From contig NZ_OMKE01000010.1 in the NCBI RefSeq assembly GCF_900299535.1, positions 124,001 to 188,000 on the forward strand: 64,000 nt of DNA, written 5' to 3'. A model generated the notes under the pieces. The model searched no databases, was not told the DNA's origin, and worked only from the letters and a program-made list of their open reading frames with translations. Source of the stretch: Aquimarina aquimarini (lineage in GTDB: Bacteria > Bacteroidota > Bacteroidia > Flavobacteriales > Flavobacteriaceae). Position 1 is the first letter of the stretch; every line of letters starts with the position of its first letter. Made by a program: the position numbers and the translations under genes. This document shows, piece by piece, positions 53,164-60,763 of this stretch.

Positions 53164-54561
53164 ATGATGAAACCAAAAATTAGAATATTAATCATAACAT
53201 CTATCTTAACATTATTGGCATTATCAGGTATTCAGGGATATTTGATTTATAATACTTACCAACTTAAAAAAGATGTCTTTTTAAAAGAAACAAAGAAATC
53301 AATTTCAGGATTAGATAATATAAAAGAAATGGATTCTCTTGCAGAATTATGGCATGGTGAGTTAACAAAAAAAATATCTGAATATAGAAAACAGAAGCTC
53401 AATAAAACAGAAATGTTTATAGACTTTAAACCTTTTACAGATTCTCTGAATACTGCCTTCAAGGAGTATTATGCCAAAGAAATAGAGAAAGCTAATTTAG
53501 GGTATGAATTAAAGTATAAAAAAATAATAAAAAGCATTATTATAAATGATAAAGATAAGTTAGATACCGTTTTTTTTACTGAAACTGGTGATGCCTATTT
53601 TTTATTTGGAGAAGATTTTCCTGATGATGAAGGGAACGTTATAAGCAAAGCAAGATGGCTTACAGAACATGATTTTGAAGAGGATAATCAAGGGGAGGTA
53701 TTCAAAACAGCGCTTAATGTTGAAATTAAAACAGAAGATGTAATCAGTATTGTAAAATGGAAGAGATTTATTTTTGGGCAAATGGCGAGCTTATTTTTGT
53801 TTTCTGTTATATTATTATTGTTTGTAGTAGCATTGCTTTTTTATTCGATAAAAACAGCCATTCAACAAAAGAAAATGGCAGATGTGCGTAATGATTTTAT
53901 TAATAATATTACTCATGAATTGAAAACGCCATTGGCCACCTTAAGTATTGCCTCAAAGAGTTTAAGAAATAAAGAAATTCAAAACTCACCCAATATATTT
54001 TCTAACGCATTAGATATATTAGATAGACAAAATAATAGGTTGCAAAAATTAATAGATCAGGTAATGAATAATACCTTAGGATCAAAAGACATAGAACTGC
54101 ATAAAGAAAGAGTTTTGGATACTGAATATTTTAAAGAAGTGGTAGAAGACTTTAAATTATCTGTACAATATAAAGATGTAGAAGTATATGAAAAAATAGA
54201 ATATGATCCCATATATATAAATATTGATAAATTTTTATTTGCTACAGCTTTGTTTAATATAATGGAGAATGCCGTAAAATATGGTACAGAAAAAGTAAAA
54301 ATTAGTATTCAAACAGAGTTAAAAAATAATAACTATATAGTTACAATAAGAGATAATGGCATAGGTATTTCTGAAAAAGAGCATTTTAAAGTTTTTGAGA
54401 AATTTTATAGAGTAACTACAGGCAACGTGCATAATGTAAAAGGATTAGGGCTAGGGCTGTTCTATACAAATCAAATTATCAAAGCACATTCAGGGAGAAT
54501 TGAAATAAAGAATAATTCTGATAAAGGAGTATCATTCAGTATTACTATACCGATTAATTAA
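53164..54561 (+). CDS. Membrane sensor histidine kinase
   Basis: A 465-aa kinase. TM1 about 8-30, an extracytoplasmic sensor domain of about 170 residues rich in Lys/Glu, TM2 about 204-228, HisKA with phospho-acceptor His251 in NNITHELKTPLATL, and HATPase with NIMENAVKYG, RDNGIGISEK and GLGLGLFYTNQIIKAHSGR. A second ATG three bases downstream (53167) may be used. It is paired with the response regulator 47 bp downstream and forms a complete two-component system. The signal is unknown; the sensor region has no recognised domain. Confidence 0.93.
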   Translation: MMKPKIRILIITSILTLLALSGIQGYLIYNTYQLKKDVFLKETKKSISGLDNIKEMDSLAELWHGELTKKISEYRKQKLNKTEMFIDFKPFTDSLNTAFKEYYAKEIEKANLGYELKYKKIIKSIIINDKDKLDTVFFTETGDAYFLFGEDFPDDEGNVISKARWLTEHDFEEDNQGEVFKTALNVEIKTEDVISIVKWKRFIFGQMASLFLFSVILLLFVVALLFYSIKTAIQQKKMADVRNDFINNITHELKTPLATLSIASKSLRNKEIQNSPNIFSNALDILDRQNNRLQKLIDQVMNNTLGSKDIELHKERVLDTEYFKEVVEDFKLSVQYKDVEVYEKIEYDPIYINIDKFLFATALFNIMENAVKYGTEKVKISIQTELKNNNYIVTIRDNGIGISEKEHFKVFEKFYRVTTGNVHNVKGLGLGLFYTNQIIKAHSGRIEIKNNSDKGVSFSITIPIN

Positions 54562-54608
54562 TGATTGGTAAATACAATTAGCCTTTAGAAAAAAGATTAT
54601 AAAAACAA

Positions 54609-55292
54609 ATGAAACACATATTACTAGCAGAAGATGATTTTGATTTTGGAAGTATTTTAAAACAATACTTAGAGCTACATAGCTATACAGTTACTTGGGC
54701 AAAGGATGGTGTAGAAGCCTTGCAAGAATTTTCTAAAAAGGAAATTGATATCTGTGTATTTGATGTAATGATGCCTAAAATGGATGGTTTTGCATTAGCA
54801 GAGAAAGTAGTAGATATAGACCCTGAAGTTCCATTTATATTTCTTACTGCTAAGAAAATGAAAGATGATAAAATAAGAGGGCTTAAGTTGGGAGCAGATG
54901 ATTATATAGTAAAACCTTTTGAAGCAGATATATTAGTACTAAAGCTCCAAAATATTCTAAAAAGATCAAAGAAAACAACACTTTCAAAAGAAGAGAGTAT
55001 ATCAATAGGAAATTATGAGTTTATTATTAATGATCATCAATTAAAACTGGATAATGAATCACAACGATTGACGAAAAAAGAAACTATTTTGATACATTAT
55101 CTATGGGCTAATAAGAATGTAATGATCAGAAGAGAAAAATTACTTAAAGATGTTTGGGGAAATGATGACTTTTTTTCAGGCAGAAGTATGGATGTGTTTA
55201 TAAGTCGATTGCGTAAGTATTTCAAACAAGATGATAATATTACAATAGAAAGTGTAAGAGGTGTAGGATTAACATTTAGAGTAGAACAATAA
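54609..55292 (+). CDS. OmpR/PhoB-family response regulator
   Basis: A 227-aa DNA-binding regulator. The receiver domain (about 1-120) has acidic pocket residues (AEDD near 7-10), phospho-acceptor Asp52 in CVFDVMMPKMDG, Thr in FLTAKK and Lys in YIVKPF. The C-terminal winged helix (about 130-225) has LTKKETILIHYLW and SGRSMDVFISRLRKYF followed by ESVRGVGLTFRVE. It is the partner of the adjacent kinase and would control transcription of target genes, possibly including the small exported protein downstream. Confidence 0.95.
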   Translation: MKHILLAEDDFDFGSILKQYLELHSYTVTWAKDGVEALQEFSKKEIDICVFDVMMPKMDGFALAEKVVDIDPEVPFIFLTAKKMKDDKIRGLKLGADDYIVKPFEADILVLKLQNILKRSKKTTLSKEESISIGNYEFIINDHQLKLDNESQRLTKKETILIHYLWANKNVMIRREKLLKDVWGNDDFFSGRSMDVFISRLRKYFKQDDNITIESVRGVGLTFRVEQ

Positions 55293-55324
55293 TATCAATA
55301 TCATTCAAAAATAAAAACAAACAG

Positions 55325-55756
55325 ATGAAGACATTAATTACTATTTTGGTAAGCTTTATTATAGGAGTCCTTACCTCAAATGCACAAACAAATACAATAA
55401 TTTCAACAGAAAAATCCACTCAAGAGGTAGAAGAAGAAGATAATTATTACAGATCTTTTGCAGTTATTGACACAGATAAAAATTTTAAAATTAAAATAAA
55501 ATTTGTGAAAAAGAAGAAAGACAATGTGAAGATCTATTTAATAGATCAATTAGGGGAAGAAAATATGATGATCAATGTGGATGAATATTCTTGGAAAAAA
55601 GGAATAGATGGAGAAGAATTATATACAGTACAACTCAAAGAAAATCGATTAAGGATTAATGTAGATAAAGAACTAGCATCAGATAAAATTATTAAAAAGT
55701 TTAAATTAATAAGTGCTGAACTAAAATTAATAACATCAAGATCAAGTAAAAATTAA
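55325..55756 (+). CDS. Small exported protein co-encoded with a two-component system
   Basis: A 143-aa protein: signal peptide (1-20, SNAQT), then a Lys/Glu-rich mature part, with repeated acidic runs such as EVEEEDNYYRSF and IDGEELYTVQLKE. No domain recognised. It starts 32 bp after the response regulator and ends at the hairpin shared with rlmH. Because it is the third gene of the same transcript it may be a target or modulator of the sensor. Confidence 0.65.
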   Translation: MKTLITILVSFIIGVLTSNAQTNTIISTEKSTQEVEEEDNYYRSFAVIDTDKNFKIKIKFVKKKKDNVKIYLIDQLGEENMMINVDEYSWKKGIDGEELYTVQLKENRLRINVDKELASDKIIKKFKLISAELKLITSRSSKN

Positions 55757-55761
55757 ATAAA

Positions 55762-55797
55762 AATGAATCTTATCGATGATGATAAGGTTCATTTTTT
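55762..55797 (+). terminator. Terminator formed partly by the rlmH 3' coding end
   Basis: Arms of 13 bp (55762-55774 / 55781-55793) with one G-T wobble, then T6 on the plus strand. The hairpin lies across the stop of rlmH on the opposite strand: its last codons (Asn-Glu-Pro-Tyr-His-His-Arg) form one arm. It ends the two-component transcript and meets rlmH head-on. Confidence 0.75.
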
Positions 55798-56243
55798 AGA
55801 ATGGTAAACCCACGATATAATTGTTCTATAAAAAACAGACGTATCATTTGATGAGAAAATGTCATCTTAGACAAAGATAATTTACCATTTGCTCTATTGT
55901 ATACCTCAGGACTAAAACCATACGGGCCTCCTATAACAAAAATAAGCTGTTTGATTCCGCTATTCATGTGCTTTTGTAATAGTTGAGAAAATGCTACAGA
56001 GTCGTATTGTTTACCATTTTCATCCAAAAGGATTAATACATCAGAATTTTCAACATAATTAAGAATTAGTTTACCCTCTTTTTCTTTCTGTTGTGATTCA
56101 CTGAGGTTTTTAGTGTTTTTAATATCAGGAATAATTTCAAAATTAAACTTAATGTAGAATTGTAATCTCTTGATATAGCTATTTATAAGGTCTTTCAATT
56201 CTTGGTTATCTGTTTTGCCTATTGCAAGTAGTTTAATATTCAT
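55770..56243 (-). CDS. rlmH: 23S rRNA (pseudouridine1915-N3)-methyltransferase
   Basis: A 157-aa SPOUT methyltransferase starting MNIKLLAIGKTDNQELKDLI at 56243 (an extension to 56273 precedes family start). It methylates pseudouridine 1915 in helix 69 of 23S rRNA. Motifs: LLDENGKQYDS, the SAM-binding FVIGGPYGFSPEVY and the C-terminal LSKMTFSHQMIRLFFIEQLY, ending KNEPYHH. Normal length. The 3' end is used as part of a terminator for the opposite gene. Divergent from nadC. Confidence 0.93.
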   Translation of the reverse strand: MNIKLLAIGKTDNQELKDLINSYIKRLQFYIKFNFEIIPDIKNTKNLSESQQKEKEGKLILNYVENSDVLILLDENGKQYDSVAFSQLLQKHMNSGIKQLIFVIGGPYGFSPEVYNRANGKLSLSKMTFSHQMIRLFFIEQLYRGFTILKNEPYHHR

Positions 56244-56382
56244 TGATATAAAGTATTGATATGTTTTACTCAAAAAAGAAAGAGAATTTAAAGTTTTTTT
56301 TGAAAAGTAATAGAAATACGTTGTATTTCTTACTTCGTACTTCCGACTTCTTTTTTTACATTAGCAAAAATAACCATTCAAT

Positions 56383-57240
56383 ATGATTAGTGAAATCCAA
56401 TTCAATAAAGAAATTGATTTAATAATAAGTAATGCAATACGAGAAGATGTAGGAGATGGAGATCATAGTTCATTAGCTTGTATTCCAGAAATAGAAATGG
56501 GAAAAGCAAAACTATTGGTTAAAGATGAAGGTATTCTTGCAGGGGTAGATTTTGCGATAAAGGTATTTGAGTATGTTGATCCTGCTATTACTGTAGATGT
56601 AAAAATAACAGATGGTACCCCTGTTAAATATGGTGATGTAGCATTTTATGTTTCTGGAAGCTCACAATCTATTCTCAAAGCAGAACGGCTAGTGCTTAAT
56701 GCAATGCAACGAATGAGTGCAATAGCTACAAAGACACATCAATTTGTAAAACTATTAGAAGGTACAGGAACCAAAATTCTTGATACTCGTAAAACTACTC
56801 CAGGTATACGAGCATTAGAAAAATGGGCAGTAAAAATAGGGGGAGGAGAAAACCATAGATTTGCATTGTATGATATGATTATGCTTAAGGATAATCATAT
56901 TGATTTTGCAGGAGGGATTACCAAAGCAATAGAAAAGACAAAGCAATATCTTATTGATCATACTCTAGATCTTAAGATTATTGTAGAAGCTCGTAACCTC
57001 GATGAGATTAAAGAAATTTTACAGACATCGGGAGTCTACAGAATATTAATAGATAATTTTGATTATGAGGATACTCAAAAAGCAGTAGCTATGATAGGGG
57101 ATACTTGCCTTACAGAATCTAGTGGAGGAATTAACGAGAAAACCGTTCGTAAATATGCAGAATGTGGAGTAGATTTTATAAGTAGTGGTGCACTTACTCA
57201 CTCTGTATATAATCTTGATTTGAGCTTGAAAGCGGTGTAA
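56383..57240 (+). CDS. nadC: Nicotinate-nucleotide diphosphorylase (carboxylating)
   Basis: A 285-aa quinolinate phosphoribosyltransferase making nicotinate mononucleotide from quinolinate and PRPP in NAD synthesis. Hallmarks: EDVGDGDHSS near the N-terminus, LNAMQRMSAIATKT, DTRKTTPGIRALEKWAVKIGGG, NHRFALYDMIMLKDNH and ESSGGINEKTVRKYAECGVDFIS. All active-site residues appear present. The YihY gene starts 3 bp downstream, so they are co-transcribed. Upstream TACATTAG resembles a -7 box but is one mismatch off. Confidence 0.95.
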   Translation: MISEIQFNKEIDLIISNAIREDVGDGDHSSLACIPEIEMGKAKLLVKDEGILAGVDFAIKVFEYVDPAITVDVKITDGTPVKYGDVAFYVSGSSQSILKAERLVLNAMQRMSAIATKTHQFVKLLEGTGTKILDTRKTTPGIRALEKWAVKIGGGENHRFALYDMIMLKDNHIDFAGGITKAIEKTKQYLIDHTLDLKIIVEARNLDEIKEILQTSGVYRILIDNFDYEDTQKAVAMIGDTCLTESSGGINEKTVRKYAECGVDFISSGALTHSVYNLDLSLKAV

Positions 57241-57243
57241 TAT

Positions 57244-58164
57244 ATGTCAAAACCTATAGAAGATAAACTTAATAAAATACCTGTGATCAATGTTTTGGTC
57301 AAAGTAGGGAAGAAAATTATTCTTCCTGGTTTTGTAGGATTGTCAATATATGATTTGATAGAAATTTATGCTATAGGGATTGTTAAAGGTACTTTTTCAG
57401 CAAGAGCAAGTGCAATATCATGGAGTTTCTTTTTGTCTCTATTTCCTTTTTTATTATTTCTTTTGAATTTGATACCATATGTACCAATAGATCAATTTGA
57501 AGAGAATTTTTTTGAATTTGTTAATGGAGCGTTACCTAAGCAATCTTCTGAATTTTTTTCTGAAATATTTAAGGATATAGCATCAAACCCTAGAGGAGGA
57601 CTATTATCTACAGTATTTGTATTGTCAATACTTTTTATGACTAATGGGGTCAATGCTGTTTTTTCTGGTTTTGAATATTCTTATCATGTAACACTTAATA
57701 GAAATTTTGTTAGACAGTATCTTGTAGCATTAGGGGTGTCTATTATTGTGGCATCGTTATTGTTAATTACAGTTATAGGAACACTGTATTTTTCTTATCT
57801 AGTAGATAATTTAAATAGAATGGGAGTCGTAGATGATACCGTTTTTTGGCTTACTATAGGAAAATACGCACTATTCGTTTTTATGATTTTTGTAACTATC
57901 GCAACATTATTTTATTTTGGTACCTCAGAAGGAAGACAAAATAAATTCTTTTCTCCAGGAGCATTTATGACAACTCTTTTGATTGTTGTAACTACTTATT
58001 TATTTGGGGTTTATATAGATAACTTCTCAAATTATAACAAATTATATGGGTCTATAGGAGCCATGTTGATTCTAATGCTGTATATATGGCTTAATGCAAA
58101 TTTGGTATTATTAGGTTTTGAATTAAACGCCTCATTAAACCAGCTTAGAAAAAATTTTTATTAA
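57244..58164 (+). CDS. YihY/BrkB-family membrane protein
   Basis: A 306-aa inner-membrane protein with six predicted helices and the family motif FSARASAISWSFFLSLFPF. Other blocks: SNPRGGLLSTVFVL, TNGVNAVFSGFEYS and YGSIGAMLILMLYIWLNA. Often named ribonuclease BN, but that name is wrong for this family; function is unknown. It follows nadC by 3 bp. Next gene starts 22 bp downstream. Confidence 0.9.
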   Translation: MSKPIEDKLNKIPVINVLVKVGKKIILPGFVGLSIYDLIEIYAIGIVKGTFSARASAISWSFFLSLFPFLLFLLNLIPYVPIDQFEENFFEFVNGALPKQSSEFFSEIFKDIASNPRGGLLSTVFVLSILFMTNGVNAVFSGFEYSYHVTLNRNFVRQYLVALGVSIIVASLLLITVIGTLYFSYLVDNLNRMGVVDDTVFWLTIGKYALFVFMIFVTIATLFYFGTSEGRQNKFFSPGAFMTTLLIVVTTYLFGVYIDNFSNYNKLYGSIGAMLILMLYIWLNANLVLLGFELNASLNQLRKNFY

Positions 58165-58186
58165 CTTAATATCCAAATTGTATAAA

Positions 58187-58747
58187 ATGAAAAAATTAAG
58201 TATTTTATTTATTGTTTTTGTAACTTTTATTTCTGTTAATGCTCAGACAAAGGTAGGAGATGCTACATTGCCGAATACCGTAAAGTTTAATGAAGAAAAA
58301 TTAATAATTAATGGAGCAGGAATTAGAGAAAAATTCTTTTTTGATATTTATGCTGGAGCATTATATCTAAAGAAAAAGAACACCAGTGCAAGTACAATAG
58401 CAAAGGCAGATGAAACAATGGCTATCAAGTTACATATCTTATCAGGAATGATGTCTAGAGATAAGATGGCTTCAGCATTGAGAGAAGGGTTTAAAAAATC
58501 TACAAATGGAAATCTAAAACCTTATAATAAAAGAATAGAAAAATTTATTGGATTCATTAATAATGAAATCGAGGTTGACCAAATTTATGATATAGTATAC
58601 GAAAAAGGAAAAGGAAGTATAATCTATAAGGATGGAGTAGAAAAAGGATATGTAACTGGATTAGACTTTAAAGAAGCTCTTTTTAATATTTGGATAGGAA
58701 GTAAACCAGCAGATAAAGGTTTGAAAAAAGAAATGCTAGGTAATTAA
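58187..58747 (+). CDS. Exported chalcone isomerase-like protein, copy 1
   Basis: A 186-aa protein, started at ATG 58187 (a TTG at 58178 precedes it). Signal peptide (1-19, VNAQ), then the chalcone-isomerase-like fold with VGDATLPNTVKF, LIINGAGIREKFFFDIYAGALYL, MAIKLHILSGMMSRDKM and the closing FKEALFNIWIGSKPADKGLKKEMLG. Plant CHI closes chalcone to flavanone; bacterial exported members likely bind fatty acid or a hydrophobic ligand and enzyme activity is not shown. The central NGAGxR segment is conserved in all three copies here. First of three paralogues. Confidence 0.88.
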   Translation: MKKLSILFIVFVTFISVNAQTKVGDATLPNTVKFNEEKLIINGAGIREKFFFDIYAGALYLKKKNTSASTIAKADETMAIKLHILSGMMSRDKMASALREGFKKSTNGNLKPYNKRIEKFIGFINNEIEVDQIYDIVYEKGKGSIIYKDGVEKGYVTGLDFKEALFNIWIGSKPADKGLKKEMLGN

Positions 58748-58883
58748 TAATTTATACTTTTGTCAAAAGAATAAGTAAACACGTTCTCAATATGTTGTGC
58801 ATATATCCCCTGTTTAAATAGATGCACTTTTTAAATTTTTTGGAGATTATAAATTAATTACCCCAAAACATATTTATTATATA

Positions 58884-59447
58884 ATGAGAAATAATATTTT
58901 AATAGTAATAGCACTAATTTCATTGTCCTCGCTTACAGCGCAAATTAGAGTAGGAAATGCTATTCTTCCTTATGAAGAAAATTTTGAAGGAACAGAATTA
59001 AAACTCAATGGTGCAGGAATGAGACAAGTGCTTTGGATTGATATGTATGCTGGAGGGCTATACATGTCAAAAAGAAGAAAAGATCCAAAGGAAATTCTTG
59101 AAGTAGACGAAACTATGGCAATTAAGCTAAATATTGTATCTGGTTTTGTTACACAAAAGAAAATGATAAAAGCTGTAAAAGACGGTTTTACTAAATCTAC
59201 TTATGGTAATACCGATGCGTTAGACGAAAGAATAACAAAGTTTATTAAGTTTTTTTCAGAGCCAATTGTTAAAAATGACATTTTTGATATAGTTTATGTA
59301 AAAGACAAAGGAGTAGTTGCTTTCAAAAATGGGAAAGAGCTAGGAGTAATTGAAGGTCGTGATTTTAAATACGCATTATTTAAAATTTGGCTAGGAGATA
59401 AACCCGCAAGCGAAGGCATTAAAAAAGGAATGCTAGGGATACAGTAA
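58884..59447 (+). CDS. Exported chalcone isomerase-like protein, copy 2
   Basis: A 187-aa protein: signal (1-19, LTAQ), then IRVGNAILPYEENFEGTEL, LNGAGMRQVLWIDMYAGGLYM, DETMAIKLNIVSGFVT and KYALFKIWLGDKPASEGIKKGMLG. The same order as copies 1 and 3; it is closer to copy 3 in the IRVG and FKYALFKIWLG parts. A 136-bp gap separates it from copy 1, and it is followed by a strong terminator. Exported and probably periplasmic; ligand unknown. Confidence 0.88.
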   Translation: MRNNILIVIALISLSSLTAQIRVGNAILPYEENFEGTELKLNGAGMRQVLWIDMYAGGLYMSKRRKDPKEILEVDETMAIKLNIVSGFVTQKKMIKAVKDGFTKSTYGNTDALDERITKFIKFFSEPIVKNDIFDIVYVKDKGVVAFKNGKELGVIEGRDFKYALFKIWLGDKPASEGIKKGMLGIQ

Positions 59448-59469
59448 ATCTATTGTCACAGTAATAACA

Positions 59470-59503
59470 AAAAAACGACCTGTTTGAATACAGGTCGTTT
59501 TTT
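59470..59503 (+). terminator. Strong intrinsic terminator after CHI-like copy 2
   Basis: A 13-bp stem (59470-59482 / 59491-59503) with core CGACCTG / CAGGTCG, an 8-nt loop and a T-tract. It is almost symmetric and could work on both strands. Confidence 0.9.
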
Positions 59504-59545
59504 GTTTTATCTTGGAAACATAATAAAAATAAATTATCATAAAGA

Positions 59546-59974
59546 ATGAATTTTTGTAAAGTAATTTTTGTTTCTATTTTGTTTGTTTCTGGAACAATAA
59601 CAGCACAGAAACAAATTGTAGGGATGTGGAAAACAATTGATGACACTACAGAGAAACCAAGGTCTATTGTAGAAATATATAATAAAGGGAATAAGTTATT
59701 TGGGAAAATTAAAAAGATATTGAATGAAGAAGAAAGAAATAATTTATGTACTGCGTGTAATGGGGCAAATTATAATAAACCGATAGAAGGAATGCTTATA
59801 ATTAAAGATTTGAAAAAAAATGGAAATGAATATGAAGATGGAACAATTCTGGATCCTGAAAATGGTAAGATATATCGTTGTAAAATTTGGGTAGATGAAG
59901 ATAACCCGAGCATATTAAATGTAAGAGGATACATCTCATTTTTATATAGAACCCAACAATGGGTTAAGATATAG
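59546..59974 (+). CDS. DUF2147 domain protein
   Basis: A 142-aa exported protein: signal (1-20, ITAQ), then the DUF2147 pattern VGMWKTIDDTTEKPRSIVEI, IYNKGNKLFGKIKKIL, a CTACNGANYNKPIEGMLII segment, DGTILDPENGKIYRCKIWV and the terminal LNVRGYISFLYRTQQWVKI. DUF2147 proteins are small beta-barrels, thought to be outer-envelope or lipid-binding; no function is established. It sits between CHI-like copies 2 and 3, about 95 bp after the upstream gene's terminator and 112 bp from copy 3, probably its own unit. Confidence 0.9.
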   Translation: MNFCKVIFVSILFVSGTITAQKQIVGMWKTIDDTTEKPRSIVEIYNKGNKLFGKIKKILNEEERNNLCTACNGANYNKPIEGMLIIKDLKKNGNEYEDGTILDPENGKIYRCKIWVDEDNPSILNVRGYISFLYRTQQWVKI

Positions 59975-60086
59975 TTTTAGGTATTTATTAATTATTTTTC
60001 TTATCAAATTTAAAATTTAACATTTTTTTTGGTTAGGTTTTTAAAGATTTTGGACTAACCCCTTGAGAAATTAAAAAACCTATACA

Positions 60087-60653
60087 ATGAAAAAAATAAT
60101 TACTTTAACAATTGTGCTTACAATAACTACCCTTTCTATGGCACAAATAAGAGTTGGAGATATTGTATTACCATATAAAGTTACATATGAAGGAGAAGAG
60201 CTCTCATTAAACGGTGCGGGGATGCGAAGTGTTCTAGGATTTGATACATATTCAGGAGGGCTATATACAAAGAAAAAGTACAATGATCCAGGCACAGTAT
60301 TGGATTCTGATGAAAGTATGTCTATTCGATTAAATATTGTTTCAAAAAAAGTAACCAATAAAAGAATGGTTAAAGTCTTTAAAAAAGGCTTTGATGATGC
60401 AATGTTTGGTAATACACAAAGTTTAGATGCTAGAATAGAAGAGTTTTTAAAATTATTCTCATCTCCTATGCAGATAAATGATTATTATGACTTAGTGTAC
60501 ATCAAAGGTAAAGGTGTTAAAACCTATAAAAACGGAGAAGAACTTGGTTTTATTACTGGTAGAGATTTTAAGTATGCCTTGTTTAAAATTTGGTTAGGAA
60601 ACGAGCCAGCATGTAAACTAATCAAAGGAGGAATGCTTGGACATAGTAAGTAA
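60087..60653 (+). CDS. Exported chalcone isomerase-like protein, copy 3
   Basis: A 188-aa protein: signal (1-18, MAQ), IRVGDIVLPYKVTYEGEELS, LNGAGMRSVLGFDTYSGGLYT, SMSIRLNIVSKKVTNKRM, then KYALFKIWLGNEPACKLIKGGMLG. It has the same fold and start as copy 2. A terminator pair follows (60690). Its ligand and activity are unknown. It preserves the conserved AGMR arginine. Confidence 0.88.
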   Translation: MKKIITLTIVLTITTLSMAQIRVGDIVLPYKVTYEGEELSLNGAGMRSVLGFDTYSGGLYTKKKYNDPGTVLDSDESMSIRLNIVSKKVTNKRMVKVFKKGFDDAMFGNTQSLDARIEEFLKLFSSPMQINDYYDLVYIKGKGVKTYKNGEELGFITGRDFKYALFKIWLGNEPACKLIKGGMLGHSK

Positions 60654-60689
60654 ATAACAAAGAATTTAAAAGTAATAATTACCCCTAAA

Positions 60690-60739
60690 AAAAGAGACTG
60701 AATTCTAAACTAATTTGTTTAATGAATTCAGTCTCTTTT
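60690..60739. terminator. Convergent bidirectional terminator
   Basis: A perfect 16-bp stem, AAAAGAGACTGAATTC / its complement (60690-60705 / 60724-60739), with a further inner 5-bp stem in the loop. It lies between convergent genes: copy 3 of CHI-like and the DUF3472 lipoprotein. Confidence 0.85.
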
Positions 60740-60763
60740 ATGTTTTTTACAATTTACAAAGAT

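Noticed and set aside
57244..58164. Ribonuclease BN annotation
   Set aside because: The family motif and six helices identify YihY/BrkB; true RNase BN/Z is a soluble metallo-beta-lactamase enzyme.
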